A stretch of DNA of 64,000 nt. It comes from Agarivorans sp. Alg241-V36 (GTDB lineage: Bacteria > Pseudomonadota > Gammaproteobacteria > Enterobacterales > Celerinatantimonadaceae). Of this stretch, positions 25,083 to 33,257 are shown piece after piece. The position numbers and the translations under genes were made by a program. Position 1 is the stretch's first letter. Every line of letters starts with the position of its first letter. The notes under the pieces were generated by a model that worked only from the letters and a program-made list of their open reading frames with translations, was not told the origin of the DNA and made no database searches. Location: positions 62,001 through 126,000 of the forward strand of contig NZ_UNRE01000006.1 of NCBI RefSeq assembly GCF_900537085.1. Direction: 5' to 3'.

Positions 25083-27641
25083 ATGAGCAAGTTGAAGCTA
25101 GTCGTTGTTGGTAACGGTATGGTAGGTCACCGTTATTTAGAAGATTTGGTCGACAAGGCTGACTTAAGCCAATTCGACGTAACAGTTTTCTGTGAAGAGC
25201 CTCGCGTTGCTTATGATCGTGTGCACTTGTCTTCGTACTTTTCTCACCATACCGCTGAAGAATTGTCACTGGTTAAACATGGCTTCTATGAAAAACACGG
25301 TATTGAAGTATTGCTTGGCGAGCGCGCGATCAACATTAACCGTGAGCAAAAAGTGGTTTACTCAAGCACCGGCCGTGAGATTGCTTACGATAAGCTGGTA
25401 ATGGCCACGGGCTCTTATCCTTGGGTTCCACCCATTAAAGGTAGCGAAAATAAAGACTGTTTTGTTTATCGCACCATTGAAGATCTAAAAGCCATCGAAG
25501 CATCTGCCAAGAAAAGTAAAAGCGGTGCAGTAGTAGGCGGCGGTTTATTAGGCTTAGAAGCTGCTGGTGCCTTAAAAGCGCTAGGAGTAGAGACTCACGT
25601 TATTGAGTTTGCTCCAGTATTAATGGCCGAGCAGCTTGACCAACAGGGCGGCTTGTTATTACGCAACAAAATTGAGCGCATGGGTGTGCAGGTTCATACC
25701 AGCAAAAACACCTTAGAGATCCAAGCGCAAGGCGAAACGGCTCGCAACACCATGCAGTTTGCCGACGAGACCAAGCTAGAAGTTGATTTCATCGTATTCT
25801 CTACCGGTATTCGCCCACAAGATAAGTTAGCTCGTCAATCGGAACTAAACATTGCGCCACGTGGCGGCATTGCAATTAACGACCAGTGCTTAACGTCTGA
25901 TGAGAACATCTACGCCATTGGTGAGTGTGCTTCTTGGAACGAAAGCTTCTTTGGTTTGGTTGCGCCGGGTTACAAAATGGCCCAAGTAGCGGTTGACCAT
26001 CTGTTAGGTAACAACAGCGCTTTTGAAGGCGCAGACATGAGCGCCAAACTTAAGTTACTGGGCGTAAAGGTAGGCAGTATTGGCGACGCCAATGGTCGCA
26101 CACCTAACTGTAAGAGCTTTGTTTACCAAAACGATGAAGAAGGTGTCTACAAGCGCCTTATCGTATCTGAAGATGGCAAGAAATTATTAGGTGCAGTATT
26201 GGTGGGTGACACCGCTGACTATGGCAACCTATTGCAACTTAAGCTGAATGACATCGACTTACCCGAGCATCCCGATACGCTAATTTTGCCTGCCCACGCT
26301 GGCGCAGAAAAACCAGCAATGGGTGCCGACTCGTTACCTGATTCAGCAGTAATTTGTTCTTGCTTCGATGTTACCAAGGGTAAGATCGCCGCTGCTGTAG
26401 CCGATGGCCAAACAACTATGGCTGAGATTAAAGCCTCTACCAACGCAGGTACTGGCTGTGGCGGTTGTTTACCACTGATTGGCCAAGTACTAAATGCTGA
26501 GTTAGCTAAAGCAGGCGTAGAAGTTAATAACCACTTGTGTGAGCACTTTGAATACTCGCGCCAAGAGTTGTTCCACCTCGTTCGAATTGAAGGTCATAAG
26601 AGCTTTGAGCAAGTATTAAATAAACACGGTAAAGGCTACGGATGTGAAGTATGTAAGCCAGCGGTTGGTTCAATCTTGGCATCTTGTTGGGGTGACCACG
26701 TATTAGCGCCAGAGCTAGTAAGCCTGCAAGATACCAACGATAACTTCCTTGGCAACATGCAAAAAGATGGCACTTATTCGGTGATTCCACGCATGGCTGG
26801 TGGTGAAGTAACTCCTAAAGCACTTGGCGTACTGGCTGAAGTGGCCGAAGAATATGCCCTTTATACCAAAGTGACCGGCGCTCAGCGCATTGGTTTATTT
26901 GGTGCGCAAAAAGACGACCTTCCTAATATTTGGCGCAAGCTAATTGCCGCGGGTTACGAAACCGGCCAAGCCTACGGTAAAGCCCTACGCATGGCTAAAA
27001 CCTGTGTGGGCAGCACTTGGTGTCGCTTTGGTGTGCAAGACAGTGTTGGCTTGGGCGTAATGCTAGAGAACCGCTACAAGGGCATTCGTACTCCGCACAA
27101 AATGAAGTTTGGTGTGTCTGGCTGTACTCGCGAATGTGCCGAAGCCCAAGGTAAAGATTTAGGCATTATTGCCACCGATGCAGGCTGGAATATGTACGTA
27201 GGCGGAAACGGCGGTATGAAACCTCGCCACGGCGACCTACTGGCTGCCGATCTAGATCAAGAAACCCTAATCAAATACGTAGATCGCTTCATGATGTTCT
27301 ACATTCGCACCGCCGACAAATTACAACGTACTTCGGTGTGGTTAGAGAACCTAGAAGGCGGCGTTGATTACCTACGCGAAGTAGTGGTTAACGACAAGCT
27401 TGGCATTAACCAACAACTTGAAGTCGACGTGGCTAAATTGGTTGAGAGCTACAGCTGTGAGTGGAGCGACACCCTAAACGACGAAGCTCAACTTAAACGT
27501 TTTGCACACTTCATTAACAGTGAGCAACGTGATGAAAACGTCGTGTTTGTTAGCGAGCGCGAACAGCATCGCCCGGCGACCTTTGCCGAGAAACACCCAC
27601 AGGCAAAAGGCGACATTCTACACGTTGAGTTGGAGGCATAA
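25083..27641 (+). CDS. nirB: NAD(P)H nitrite reductase large subunit NirB
   Basis: An 852-residue cytoplasmic enzyme reducing nitrite to ammonium with six electrons. Residues 1 to about 320 form the FAD/NAD(H) oxidoreductase domain (VVVGNGMVGHRYLE, AVVGGGLLGLEAAGAL, IYAIGECAS). Two BFD-like Fe-S segments follow (ICSCFDVTKG with GTGCGGCLPL; GYGCEVCKPAVGS). The C-terminal part is a sirohaem/[4Fe-4S] domain with TCVGSTWCRFG and GVSGCTRECAEAQGKDLG. Length is typical. It starts the nirB-nirD-nirC-cobA group. Confidence 0.97.
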   Translation: MSKLKLVVVGNGMVGHRYLEDLVDKADLSQFDVTVFCEEPRVAYDRVHLSSYFSHHTAEELSLVKHGFYEKHGIEVLLGERAININREQKVVYSSTGREIAYDKLVMATGSYPWVPPIKGSENKDCFVYRTIEDLKAIEASAKKSKSGAVVGGGLLGLEAAGALKALGVETHVIEFAPVLMAEQLDQQGGLLLRNKIERMGVQVHTSKNTLEIQAQGETARNTMQFADETKLEVDFIVFSTGIRPQDKLARQSELNIAPRGGIAINDQCLTSDENIYAIGECASWNESFFGLVAPGYKMAQVAVDHLLGNNSAFEGADMSAKLKLLGVKVGSIGDANGRTPNCKSFVYQNDEEGVYKRLIVSEDGKKLLGAVLVGDTADYGNLLQLKLNDIDLPEHPDTLILPAHAGAEKPAMGADSLPDSAVICSCFDVTKGKIAAAVADGQTTMAEIKASTNAGTGCGGCLPLIGQVLNAELAKAGVEVNNHLCEHFEYSRQELFHLVRIEGHKSFEQVLNKHGKGYGCEVCKPAVGSILASCWGDHVLAPELVSLQDTNDNFLGNMQKDGTYSVIPRMAGGEVTPKALGVLAEVAEEYALYTKVTGAQRIGLFGAQKDDLPNIWRKLIAAGYETGQAYGKALRMAKTCVGSTWCRFGVQDSVGLGVMLENRYKGIRTPHKMKFGVSGCTRECAEAQGKDLGIIATDAGWNMYVGGNGGMKPRHGDLLAADLDQETLIKYVDRFMMFYIRTADKLQRTSVWLENLEGGVDYLREVVVNDKLGINQQLEVDVAKLVESYSCEWSDTLNDEAQLKRFAHFINSEQRDENVVFVSEREQHRPATFAEKHPQAKGDILHVELEA

Positions 27642-27643
27642 TT

Positions 27644-27967
27644 ATGAGTTTCGAAACCGTTTGTAAGCTAAACGATATTACCCCAGGTACCGGCATTTGC
27701 GCGCTAGTTAATGGCCAGCAAGTTGCCCTTTTTCGCCCACGTAACGATGAGCAAGTTTTTGCCATCAATAATATGGACCCTTTTGCTAATTCGAACGTAT
27801 TGTCGCGCGGATTGATTTGTGAGCATCAAGGCCAACTTTGGGTAGCAAGCCCACTTAAGAAGCAACGTTTTAATCTTGAAACTGGCGCCTGCCTAGAGAA
27901 CCCAACGGTCTCGGTAGCTAGCTATAAAGTGCAGATTAAAGCAGGCAGTGTTGCGGTGAGTGCATAA
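27644..27967 (+). CDS. nirD: Nitrite reductase small subunit NirD
   Basis: A 107-residue Rieske-fold small subunit (GTGICALVNGQQVALFRP, then FAINNMDPFANSNVLSRG, key residues shown) with the Rieske cluster ligands absent, as usual in NirD. It begins 2 bases after the nirB stop and is required with NirB for nitrite reduction. Confidence 0.95.
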   Translation: MSFETVCKLNDITPGTGICALVNGQQVALFRPRNDEQVFAINNMDPFANSNVLSRGLICEHQGQLWVASPLKKQRFNLETGACLENPTVSVASYKVQIKAGSVAVSA

Positions 27968-27999
27968 CAGATTTTATTTTGGAAAATTAAGGAAGCTTT

Positions 28000-28812
28000 A
28001 TGTCTTACGTAAAACCCGCTGAATTCGTTCAAACCATGATCGATGCTGGCGAAAGCAAAGTGTTTATGTCTACCCGCGATACCATTGTGCGCGGCATTAT
28101 GGCTGGTGCAATTTTAGCGATTGCGGTAGCCGTAGCCATTACCGCAGCGGTACAAACCGGTATACCCATTGTGGGCGCTTTAGTCTTCCCTGTTGGTTTC
28201 TGTATTTTAAACCTAATGGGCTTTGACTTGCTGACTGGCGTATTTGCTTTAGCGCCTTTGTCACTGTTTGAAAAACGCAAAGGTGTAACCGCTAAAGGTG
28301 TATTGCGCAACTGGCTATTAGTTGGCTTAGGCAACTTGATTGGTGCGGTAGCAGTCGCCTTTTTGGTAGCTTTAACCTTCACCATGAACTTCAGTGTTGA
28401 GCCAGGTGCAGTGGGCCAAGCATTTGTTAAGGCTTCAACCGCACGTACCTTAGGCTTTGCAGAGCACGGCCTAAACGGTTGGATTACTGTGTTTGTAAAA
28501 GGCATCTTGTGTAACTGGATGGTGTGTTTAGGTGTTGTTGGCGCAATGACCTCTAAAACCGTAGGCGGTAAAGTATTGGCGATGTGGTTCCCAATCTTCA
28601 TCTTCTTCGGTTTGGTATTTGAACACGCCGTTGTAAACATGTACCTATTCCCATTAGGTATGATGTTAGGTGCTGAGTTCACCATCACTGATTGGTTAGT
28701 ATGGAACCAAATCCCAGTTACTCTTGGTAACTTGGTGGGTGGTTTGTTAGTGACAGGTTTAAGCCTTTACGTTACTCACGGTAAAACCTTACCGCAACGC
28801 AAGGCGGCTTAA
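28000..28812 (+). CDS. nirC: Formate/nitrite family channel NirC
   Basis: A 270-residue FNT-family inner-membrane channel with six helices. FPVGFCILNLMGFDLLTGVF and KGILCNWMVCLGV are the conserved FNT pore elements. In this operon it most likely imports nitrite for NirBD (NirC), although FocA-type formate traffic cannot be excluded from sequence alone. It lies 32 bases after nirD, with AAGGAAGC as ribosome site. Confidence 0.92.
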   Translation: MSYVKPAEFVQTMIDAGESKVFMSTRDTIVRGIMAGAILAIAVAVAITAAVQTGIPIVGALVFPVGFCILNLMGFDLLTGVFALAPLSLFEKRKGVTAKGVLRNWLLVGLGNLIGAVAVAFLVALTFTMNFSVEPGAVGQAFVKASTARTLGFAEHGLNGWITVFVKGILCNWMVCLGVVGAMTSKTVGGKVLAMWFPIFIFFGLVFEHAVVNMYLFPLGMMLGAEFTITDWLVWNQIPVTLGNLVGGLLVTGLSLYVTHGKTLPQRKAA

Positions 28813-28846
28813 GCTCTACTCGTCCTAAGATTTACGCTAAAATTTT

Positions 28847-28876
28847 AACCCCTTGCTCAGGCTAGGGGTTTTTTTG
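28847..28876 (+). terminator. Intrinsic terminator after nirC
   Basis: AACCCCT / AGGGGTT stem with a 10-base loop and a long T-run. It separates nirBDC from cobA, so cobA may be partly or wholly on its own promoter. Confidence 0.8.
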
Positions 28877-28971
28877 TATTTGGGCCCTATGAACTGATAC
28901 TCTACGGTTTTGGCTTAAGGCCACTGCACTTAGCAAATTGTTCGCTCTACCATGTAATAAGGAAACAGACG

Positions 28972-29748
28972 ATGTCCCACTCTTCATTTACCCCTGATAA
29001 CGAGCTGGGTTTTGTTTCACTGGTGGGTGCCGGTCCTGGCGACCCCGATTTACTTACCGTAAAGGCAGTTAAGCGGATCCGCACCGCCGACGTGATTGTG
29101 TTTGACCGTTTGGTATCGCAAGAGATCCTCGATTTAGCCTCGCCTACCGCAGAGTTGGTCTACGTAGGTAAAAAGCTCGACCACCACTTTGTGCCGCAAG
29201 ACGAGATTAACCAGATATTGGTCGACCAAGCCAAGCTAGGAAAACACGTTGTTAGGTTAAAGGGTGGTGACCCGTTTATTTTTGGCCGTGGCGGTGAAGA
29301 GTTGCAATCGCTGGCTGTCGAAAACCTGCCCTTTGAAGTCGTTCCTGGCATTACCGCAGCAGTGGGCTGTACCGCTTATGCTGGCATACCGCTTACTCAT
29401 CGCGACCACGCCCAGAGCGTGCAATTTATTACTGGGCATTTAAAGCAGCATGGTGAAGATATTGATTGGCCATCTTTAGCGCATTCTAATCACACCTTAG
29501 TGTTCTATATGGGCCTTAAGCAGTGCCCTACCATTCAAGCTAAGTTAATTAGCAATGGCTTAGCCGACACAACGCCTTGTGCCATTATCGAACGTGGTGC
29601 TACGCCGCAACAACGGGTATCAAGTGGTAGCTTACAAGAGCTACCCGCCTTGGCAGAGCAAGCCGAAAGCCCTTCACTGATTGTTGTTGGCAGCGTTACT
29701 GAGCTGCATCAACAGTTAGCATGGTTTAAGCCAGAGCTAGACGTTTAA
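28972..29748 (+). CDS. cobA: Uroporphyrinogen-III C-methyltransferase
   Basis: A 258-residue SAM-dependent methylase converting uroporphyrinogen III to precorrin-2, the first step to sirohaem. Motifs: VGAGPGDPDLLTVKA near the N-terminus, RLKGGDPFIFGRGGEE, GITAAVGCTAYAGIPLTHR and the C-terminal SLIVVGSVTEL. Its place after nirBDC fits supply of sirohaem for NirB. It is a stand-alone CobA, not fused to CysG dehydrogenase/chelatase. A MITE-like element starts two bases after its stop. Confidence 0.93.
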   Translation: MSHSSFTPDNELGFVSLVGAGPGDPDLLTVKAVKRIRTADVIVFDRLVSQEILDLASPTAELVYVGKKLDHHFVPQDEINQILVDQAKLGKHVVRLKGGDPFIFGRGGEELQSLAVENLPFEVVPGITAAVGCTAYAGIPLTHRDHAQSVQFITGHLKQHGEDIDWPSLAHSNHTLVFYMGLKQCPTIQAKLISNGLADTTPCAIIERGATPQQRVSSGSLQELPALAEQAESPSLIVVGSVTELHQQLAWFKPELDV

Positions 29749-29749
29749 T

Positions 29750-29906
29750 ACCAATCACACTAAGTCAGTGATCGGAAATTGCGCAGGAAAAATGCTCGAG
29801 AATAAGGCAGGGTTTTCGATAAGTAGTTATTCTACAATCAAAAATCCTAACCCAGTTATCGAGTATTTTAACCAGATAGAATGAACAGTTATTTAGTACG
29901 ATTGGT
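29750..29906. mobile_element. MITE-like element with terminal inverted repeats
   Basis: A 157-bp segment bounded by ACCAATC and GATTGGT. The ends form an imperfect inverted repeat of about 24 bp (ACCAATCACACTAAGTCAG against ACCAATCGTACTAAATAAC read from the other end). Inner segments CTCGAG-x-ATAAGGCAGGGTT and AACCCAGTTATCGAG pair as well, so the whole element can fold into a long hairpin. No coding capacity is credible; frames crossing it are shadows. It may also act as a terminator for cobA. Confidence 0.6.
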
Positions 29907-29945
29907 GTAAAGACCAGCCGAAAGGCAATAAAAGGAAGTGCTAAC

Positions 29946-30371
29946 TTGGACAAGTTTGACCAAAAGATCCTTGCTATTTTGGTGGGCAATGCGCGTACTC
30001 CAGTGAGCCAAATAGCGCGACAAGTAAATCTTTCGCGCTCGGCCACGGCGGAGCGCATCGCCAACCTAGAGAACAACGGCAAGATAAGCGGTTACCACGC
30101 TAGCTTAGGCAGTAACAATGGCCAGGCTCCCATTGCTGCCCATTTAGAGTTACGCTACAAAGAGCATAACTGTGAAGCCTATGCCGAGATTATGCGTGGC
30201 ATTCCAGAAATAAAGCGTTGTCAGGCTATTTCTGGTGACGTTGACATGCTGTTGTACATCGAAGTTGCTTCAATGACACGGCTAGAAGAGATTCGCCTTC
30301 AGCTCGAGCAAATGGAAAAGATGGTCATGGTGCGCACGCACATGGTTCTAAGGGAAATGTTTAGTCGCTAA
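29946..30371 (+). CDS. Lrp/AsnC family transcriptional regulator
   Basis: A 141-residue regulator with N-terminal helix-turn-helix (FDQKILAILVGNARTPVSQ, then ARQVNLSRSATAERIANLE) and a C-terminal RAM ligand domain (CQAISGDVDMLLYIEV). It starts at TTG 29946, preceded by AAGGAAG. Function is likely amino-acid-responsive control of unlinked or neighbouring genes; the target is unknown. The next gene follows after 8 bases. Confidence 0.9.
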   Translation: MDKFDQKILAILVGNARTPVSQIARQVNLSRSATAERIANLENNGKISGYHASLGSNNGQAPIAAHLELRYKEHNCEAYAEIMRGIPEIKRCQAISGDVDMLLYIEVASMTRLEEIRLQLEQMEKMVMVRTHMVLREMFSR

Positions 30372-30379
30372 GGGTGGCA

Positions 30380-30586
30380 ATGGATCAAGTTATTATCGGC
30401 TTTCAATTAGACGAAGAGCGCCATTGGGTAGCTCGATTAGCTTGTGGCCATTACCAGCATGTACGTCATCAACCGCCTTGGCAAAACCGCCCTTGGGTAA
30501 CTAGCTACCAAGGTCGTGCTAGCATGTTAGGTAAAGAGCTCACTTGTGTAAAATGCCTCGAAAACGCCCCCCGCGATTGGAATTAA
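30380..30586 (+). CDS. DUF3565 family small protein
   Basis: A 68-residue protein with the DUF3565 pattern: GFQLDEERHWVARLACGHYQHVRH and a C-terminal LTCVKCLENAPRDW. Two Cys-x2-Cys type residues and a CGH motif suggest a small metal-binding protein. I chose ATG 30380 because AAGGG is then well spaced; GTG 30374 is an alternative. It is coupled to the Lrp/AsnC gene. Confidence 0.88.
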   Translation: MDQVIIGFQLDEERHWVARLACGHYQHVRHQPPWQNRPWVTSYQGRASMLGKELTCVKCLENAPRDWN

Positions 30587-30664
30587 CAAATAATTCAAGC
30601 CTGTAGATCCATTTTTATTCGCCGCCCGTTTTATTAGTACTGTTTAAAACTGGCGTGGGTAGAT

Positions 30665-31210
30665 ATGCAACTAGCCTCTAGTGTACATCGTAGATATCTG
30701 TTTTTACTTAGCCTTCTGGCTGGCATGTGGGGCTGTTCGAGCGCAGATGTGTCCAGTTACGCAAGTAACCAACCGGCCCTAGTGCTGGAAGACTTTTTTG
30801 ACGGCCAGCTTAGTGCTCATGGCATAGTGAAAAACCGCAGTGGCGAGCTCACTCGCTACTTTAATGTTGAGATCACTGCTAGCTGGGACGAACAAGGCGT
30901 AGGCACCCTTGATGAACACTTCGTGTTTGACGATGGCGAAAAGCAGCAACGCATTTGGACTCTTACCAAACAAGCTGATGGCAGCTTTCTGGCTCGTGCT
31001 AATGACGTTAGCCAACCGGCACAAATGCACCTAGCTGGGAATGCCTTGTTTATGGACTATGTGCTCACTTTGCAATATAAAGGCAAACCGCTAGATGTGG
31101 TGGTAGAAGATAAAATGTATTTAGTGAACCCAAACACTATTGTGAACGAGTCAGTGATGCGAAAATTCGGCTTTAAAGTGGGCTCAGTAAGCTTAGTGAT
31201 TCAAAAGTAG
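30665..31210 (+). CDS. DUF3833 family lipoprotein
   Basis: A 181-residue predicted lipoprotein (LLAGMWGC, lipid Cys-24). The mature part has FFDGQLSAHGIVKNRSGELTRYFNVEI and EHFVFDDGEKQQRIWTL (only parts of longer conserved stretches), which fits DUF3833. Members are lipocalin-like envelope proteins of unknown role. Monocistronic, before the folX operon. Confidence 0.87.
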   Translation: MQLASSVHRRYLFLLSLLAGMWGCSSADVSSYASNQPALVLEDFFDGQLSAHGIVKNRSGELTRYFNVEITASWDEQGVGTLDEHFVFDDGEKQQRIWTLTKQADGSFLARANDVSQPAQMHLAGNALFMDYVLTLQYKGKPLDVVVEDKMYLVNPNTIVNESVMRKFGFKVGSVSLVIQK

Positions 31211-31319
31211 TCTTAGTTTGTCTTCACACAAACGTAAGCTAAACAGCGCTTCAGCTGTTAAAGCCCGGCAAACTGGGCTAGGTATGTAGTAAGCAATTTA
31301 AATATTAAGAGAGAGCTCT

Positions 31320-31745
31320 ATGAGCAATGTGTCTAAAACGAACGTCTCTAACTTAGCGCCATTGGCCAATAGTTTTAAGCTAGAGCCTGCGTTAATTACC
31401 ATCACCAATTTACGTTTGCGTACTTATATTGGTTTTAACGAAGAAGAGCTCAGTAAGCAGCAAGATGTAGTCATTAATGCCGAAATTCGCTACCAAGCGA
31501 CTCAAGCTTGTGAAGCCGATAGCGAAGATTTAGCACTCAATTACAAAGTGATTACCAAGGCGATGATTGCCCATGTAGAGCAAGGTCATTTTCGTTTACT
31601 GGAAAAATTATGTGCCGACTTGCTAACTCTCGCGATGGATGAGCCACGGGTGATTAATGCCAGCATTGCCGTAGATAAACCCCATGCCTTGCGATTTGCT
31701 GACTCGGTATCGGTGACCTTATCGGGCTCGCGTGATGCCGAGTAA
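31320..31745 (+). CDS. folX: Dihydroneopterin triphosphate 2'-epimerase FolX
   Basis: A 141-residue T-fold enzyme epimerising dihydroneopterin triphosphate to the monapterin form. ALITITNLRLRTYIGFNEEEL and FRLLEKLCADLLTLAMDEP match FolX/FolB proteins; the N-terminal extension of about 20 residues is longer than in E. coli FolX. First gene of the folX-folM-folE set that supplies tetrahydromonapterin, a pterin cofactor of phenylalanine hydroxylase in Pseudomonas-like bacteria. Confidence 0.88.
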   Translation: MSNVSKTNVSNLAPLANSFKLEPALITITNLRLRTYIGFNEEELSKQQDVVINAEIRYQATQACEADSEDLALNYKVITKAMIAHVEQGHFRLLEKLCADLLTLAMDEPRVINASIAVDKPHALRFADSVSVTLSGSRDAE

Positions 31746-32469
31746 ATCAGTCAAGAGCAATGCGCCGGTATTGATTACCGGAGGTACTCAGCGTTTAGGT
31801 TTGGCGATTGCCGAAGATTTACTGCAGCAAGGCTATCCGGTGATTGTTACTTACCGTCGCGACAAACCTGCGGTACAGGCCTTGCGTGACAAAGGCGCAG
31901 ATTGTGTAAAAGCCGATTTCAGTGATGAACAGGGCATCAGCCAGTTTATTGGCTATGTCTTAGCCAATTACCAAGCATTGCGAGCGCTGATTCATAATGC
32001 TTCGCAGTGGTTAAATAATACGGCTTTAGACAATCAACATCAGCTGATGCAAACAATGTGGAGTGTGCATGTGAGCGCGCCTTACCAAATGAACCTGGCC
32101 TTTGAAGAGTTATTAAAGAACCAAGCAGAGCAGCAAGCCGGCGACATTATTCACATGACAGATTATGTCGCAGATAAAGGCAGTAGCAAGCATATTGCTT
32201 ATGCTGCGAGTAAAGCTGGATTGGCCAATTTAACCCATTCTTTTGCCGCTAAGCTTGCACCCGCGGTAAAAGTGAATAGTATTGCGCCCTCGTTGTTAAT
32301 GTTTAACCAAGATGATCAGCCTGAATATCGGGCCAAAGCCTTGGCTAAATCCTTGATGGCGCTTGAGCCGGGAGCGGGTGAAGCAGTAGCCGCAGTGAAC
32401 TACTTGCTGGCTAGCCAATACATAACCGGTCGCACCATCGGCTTAGACGGTGGTCGCCATCTGGTCTAG
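31735..32469 (+). CDS. folM: Dihydromonapterin reductase FolM
   Basis: A 244-residue short-chain dehydrogenase/reductase. N-terminal PVLITGGTQRLGLAIAEDL is the NADPH-binding motif; the catalytic YxxxK lies in IAYAASKAGLANL, and a late TGRTIGLDGGRHL closes the fold. Placement between folX and folE supports FolM: it reduces dihydromonapterin to tetrahydromonapterin. ATG 31735 overlaps folX by 11 bases; GTG 31732 directly precedes it. Confidence 0.9.
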   Translation: MPSKSVKSNAPVLITGGTQRLGLAIAEDLLQQGYPVIVTYRRDKPAVQALRDKGADCVKADFSDEQGISQFIGYVLANYQALRALIHNASQWLNNTALDNQHQLMQTMWSVHVSAPYQMNLAFEELLKNQAEQQAGDIIHMTDYVADKGSSKHIAYAASKAGLANLTHSFAAKLAPAVKVNSIAPSLLMFNQDDQPEYRAKALAKSLMALEPGAGEAVAAVNYLLASQYITGRTIGLDGGRHLV

Positions 32470-32533
32470 GGTTAATAGTGTTGTTAACTAAACCGTAGCG
32501 GGTGAACCAAGAAACTATCTAAAGGAAGTGATT

Positions 32534-33214
32534 ATGAAAGTAGCGTTAGCTGAAAAACAATTTAGAAAAGACGCTTGCTTGTCACCAGAGGCAATTCAAG
32601 TACGCCAAGCGTTGATTGATAAAGGGATTGAGACTCCCTTAGTGGATAATCAATTAAGCAATGAGCAGAAGTACAATAAGATTAAAGCCTCTTTGACTGA
32701 TGTAGTGGCTACCTTGGGTTTAGATTTAAGCGATGATAGCTTGGCCGAAACTCCGCATCGTATTGCAAAAATGTTTGTCGATGAGGTGTTCTCGGGCTTA
32801 GATTATTCGCGTTTCCCGAAAATCAGCATCATTGAAAATAAAATGGCAGTAGAGGAAATGGTGAAGATTTCAGACATTGCCTTTACCAGTACCTGTGAGC
32901 ACCATTTTGTGACCATTGATGGCTTAGCTAAAGTGGCTTACATCCCTAAAGATAACATTATTGGCTTATCTAAAATTAACCGCATAGTGAGGTTCTTTGC
33001 GCAGCGGCCACAGGTGCAAGAGCGATTAACTCAGCAAATCTTAGTCGCCTTGCAAAGCCTGCTTGGTACAGACGACGTAGCCGTTACTATGGATGCCACT
33101 CACTTTTGCGTAAAAGCACGCGGAGTGATGGATGCGAGCTCAAGCACCCAAACATCGGCTTATGGTGGCAAGTTCAAATCGAGTAAGTCTGCTCGCAGAG
33201 AGTTTATAGGTTAA
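32534..33214 (+). CDS. folE: GTP cyclohydrolase I
   Basis: A 226-residue enzyme making dihydroneopterin triphosphate from GTP, the first step of folate and monapterin synthesis. Zinc-ligand segment [12 protein letters not shown], then [24 protein letters not shown] (conserved parts only) and [14 protein letters not shown] are diagnostic and very like E. coli FolE. The start is ATG 32534, with AAGGAAG in front. It ends the folX-folM-folE operon; this copy may be dedicated to monapterin or be the main housekeeping copy. Confidence 0.96.
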   Translation: MKVALAEKQFRKDACLSPEAIQVRQALIDKGIETPLVDNQLSNEQKYNKIKASLTDVVATLGLDLSDDSLAETPHRIAKMFVDEVFSGLDYSRFPKISIIENKMAVEEMVKISDIAFTSTCEHHFVTIDGLAKVAYIPKDNIIGLSKINRIVRFFAQRPQVQERLTQQILVALQSLLGTDDVAVTMDATHFCVKARGVMDASSSTQTSAYGGKFKSSKSARREFIG

Positions 33215-33218
33215 TAAA

Positions 33219-33241
33219 AAGCCCAGCATGTAGCTGGGCTT
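33219..33241. terminator. Convergent terminator between folE and rhlE
   Basis: AAGCCCAGC / GCTGGGCTT stem with an ATGTA loop. The A-run at its left gives a good U-tract for the minus-strand rhlE transcript; in the plus direction the following tract is weaker. Confidence 0.75.
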
Positions 33242-33257
33242 CTTGATTGATTATCGC

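Noticed and set aside
28029-28688. 219-codon open frame on the minus strand inside nirC
   Set aside because: It is antisense to a well-conserved FNT channel with clear motifs; the translated sequence is low in plausible domains and is a shadow.
29765-30082. 105-codon minus-strand frame across the region after cobA
   Set aside because: It runs through the MITE-like repeat and the start of the Lrp/AsnC gene and has no ribosome site, so it is not a gene.
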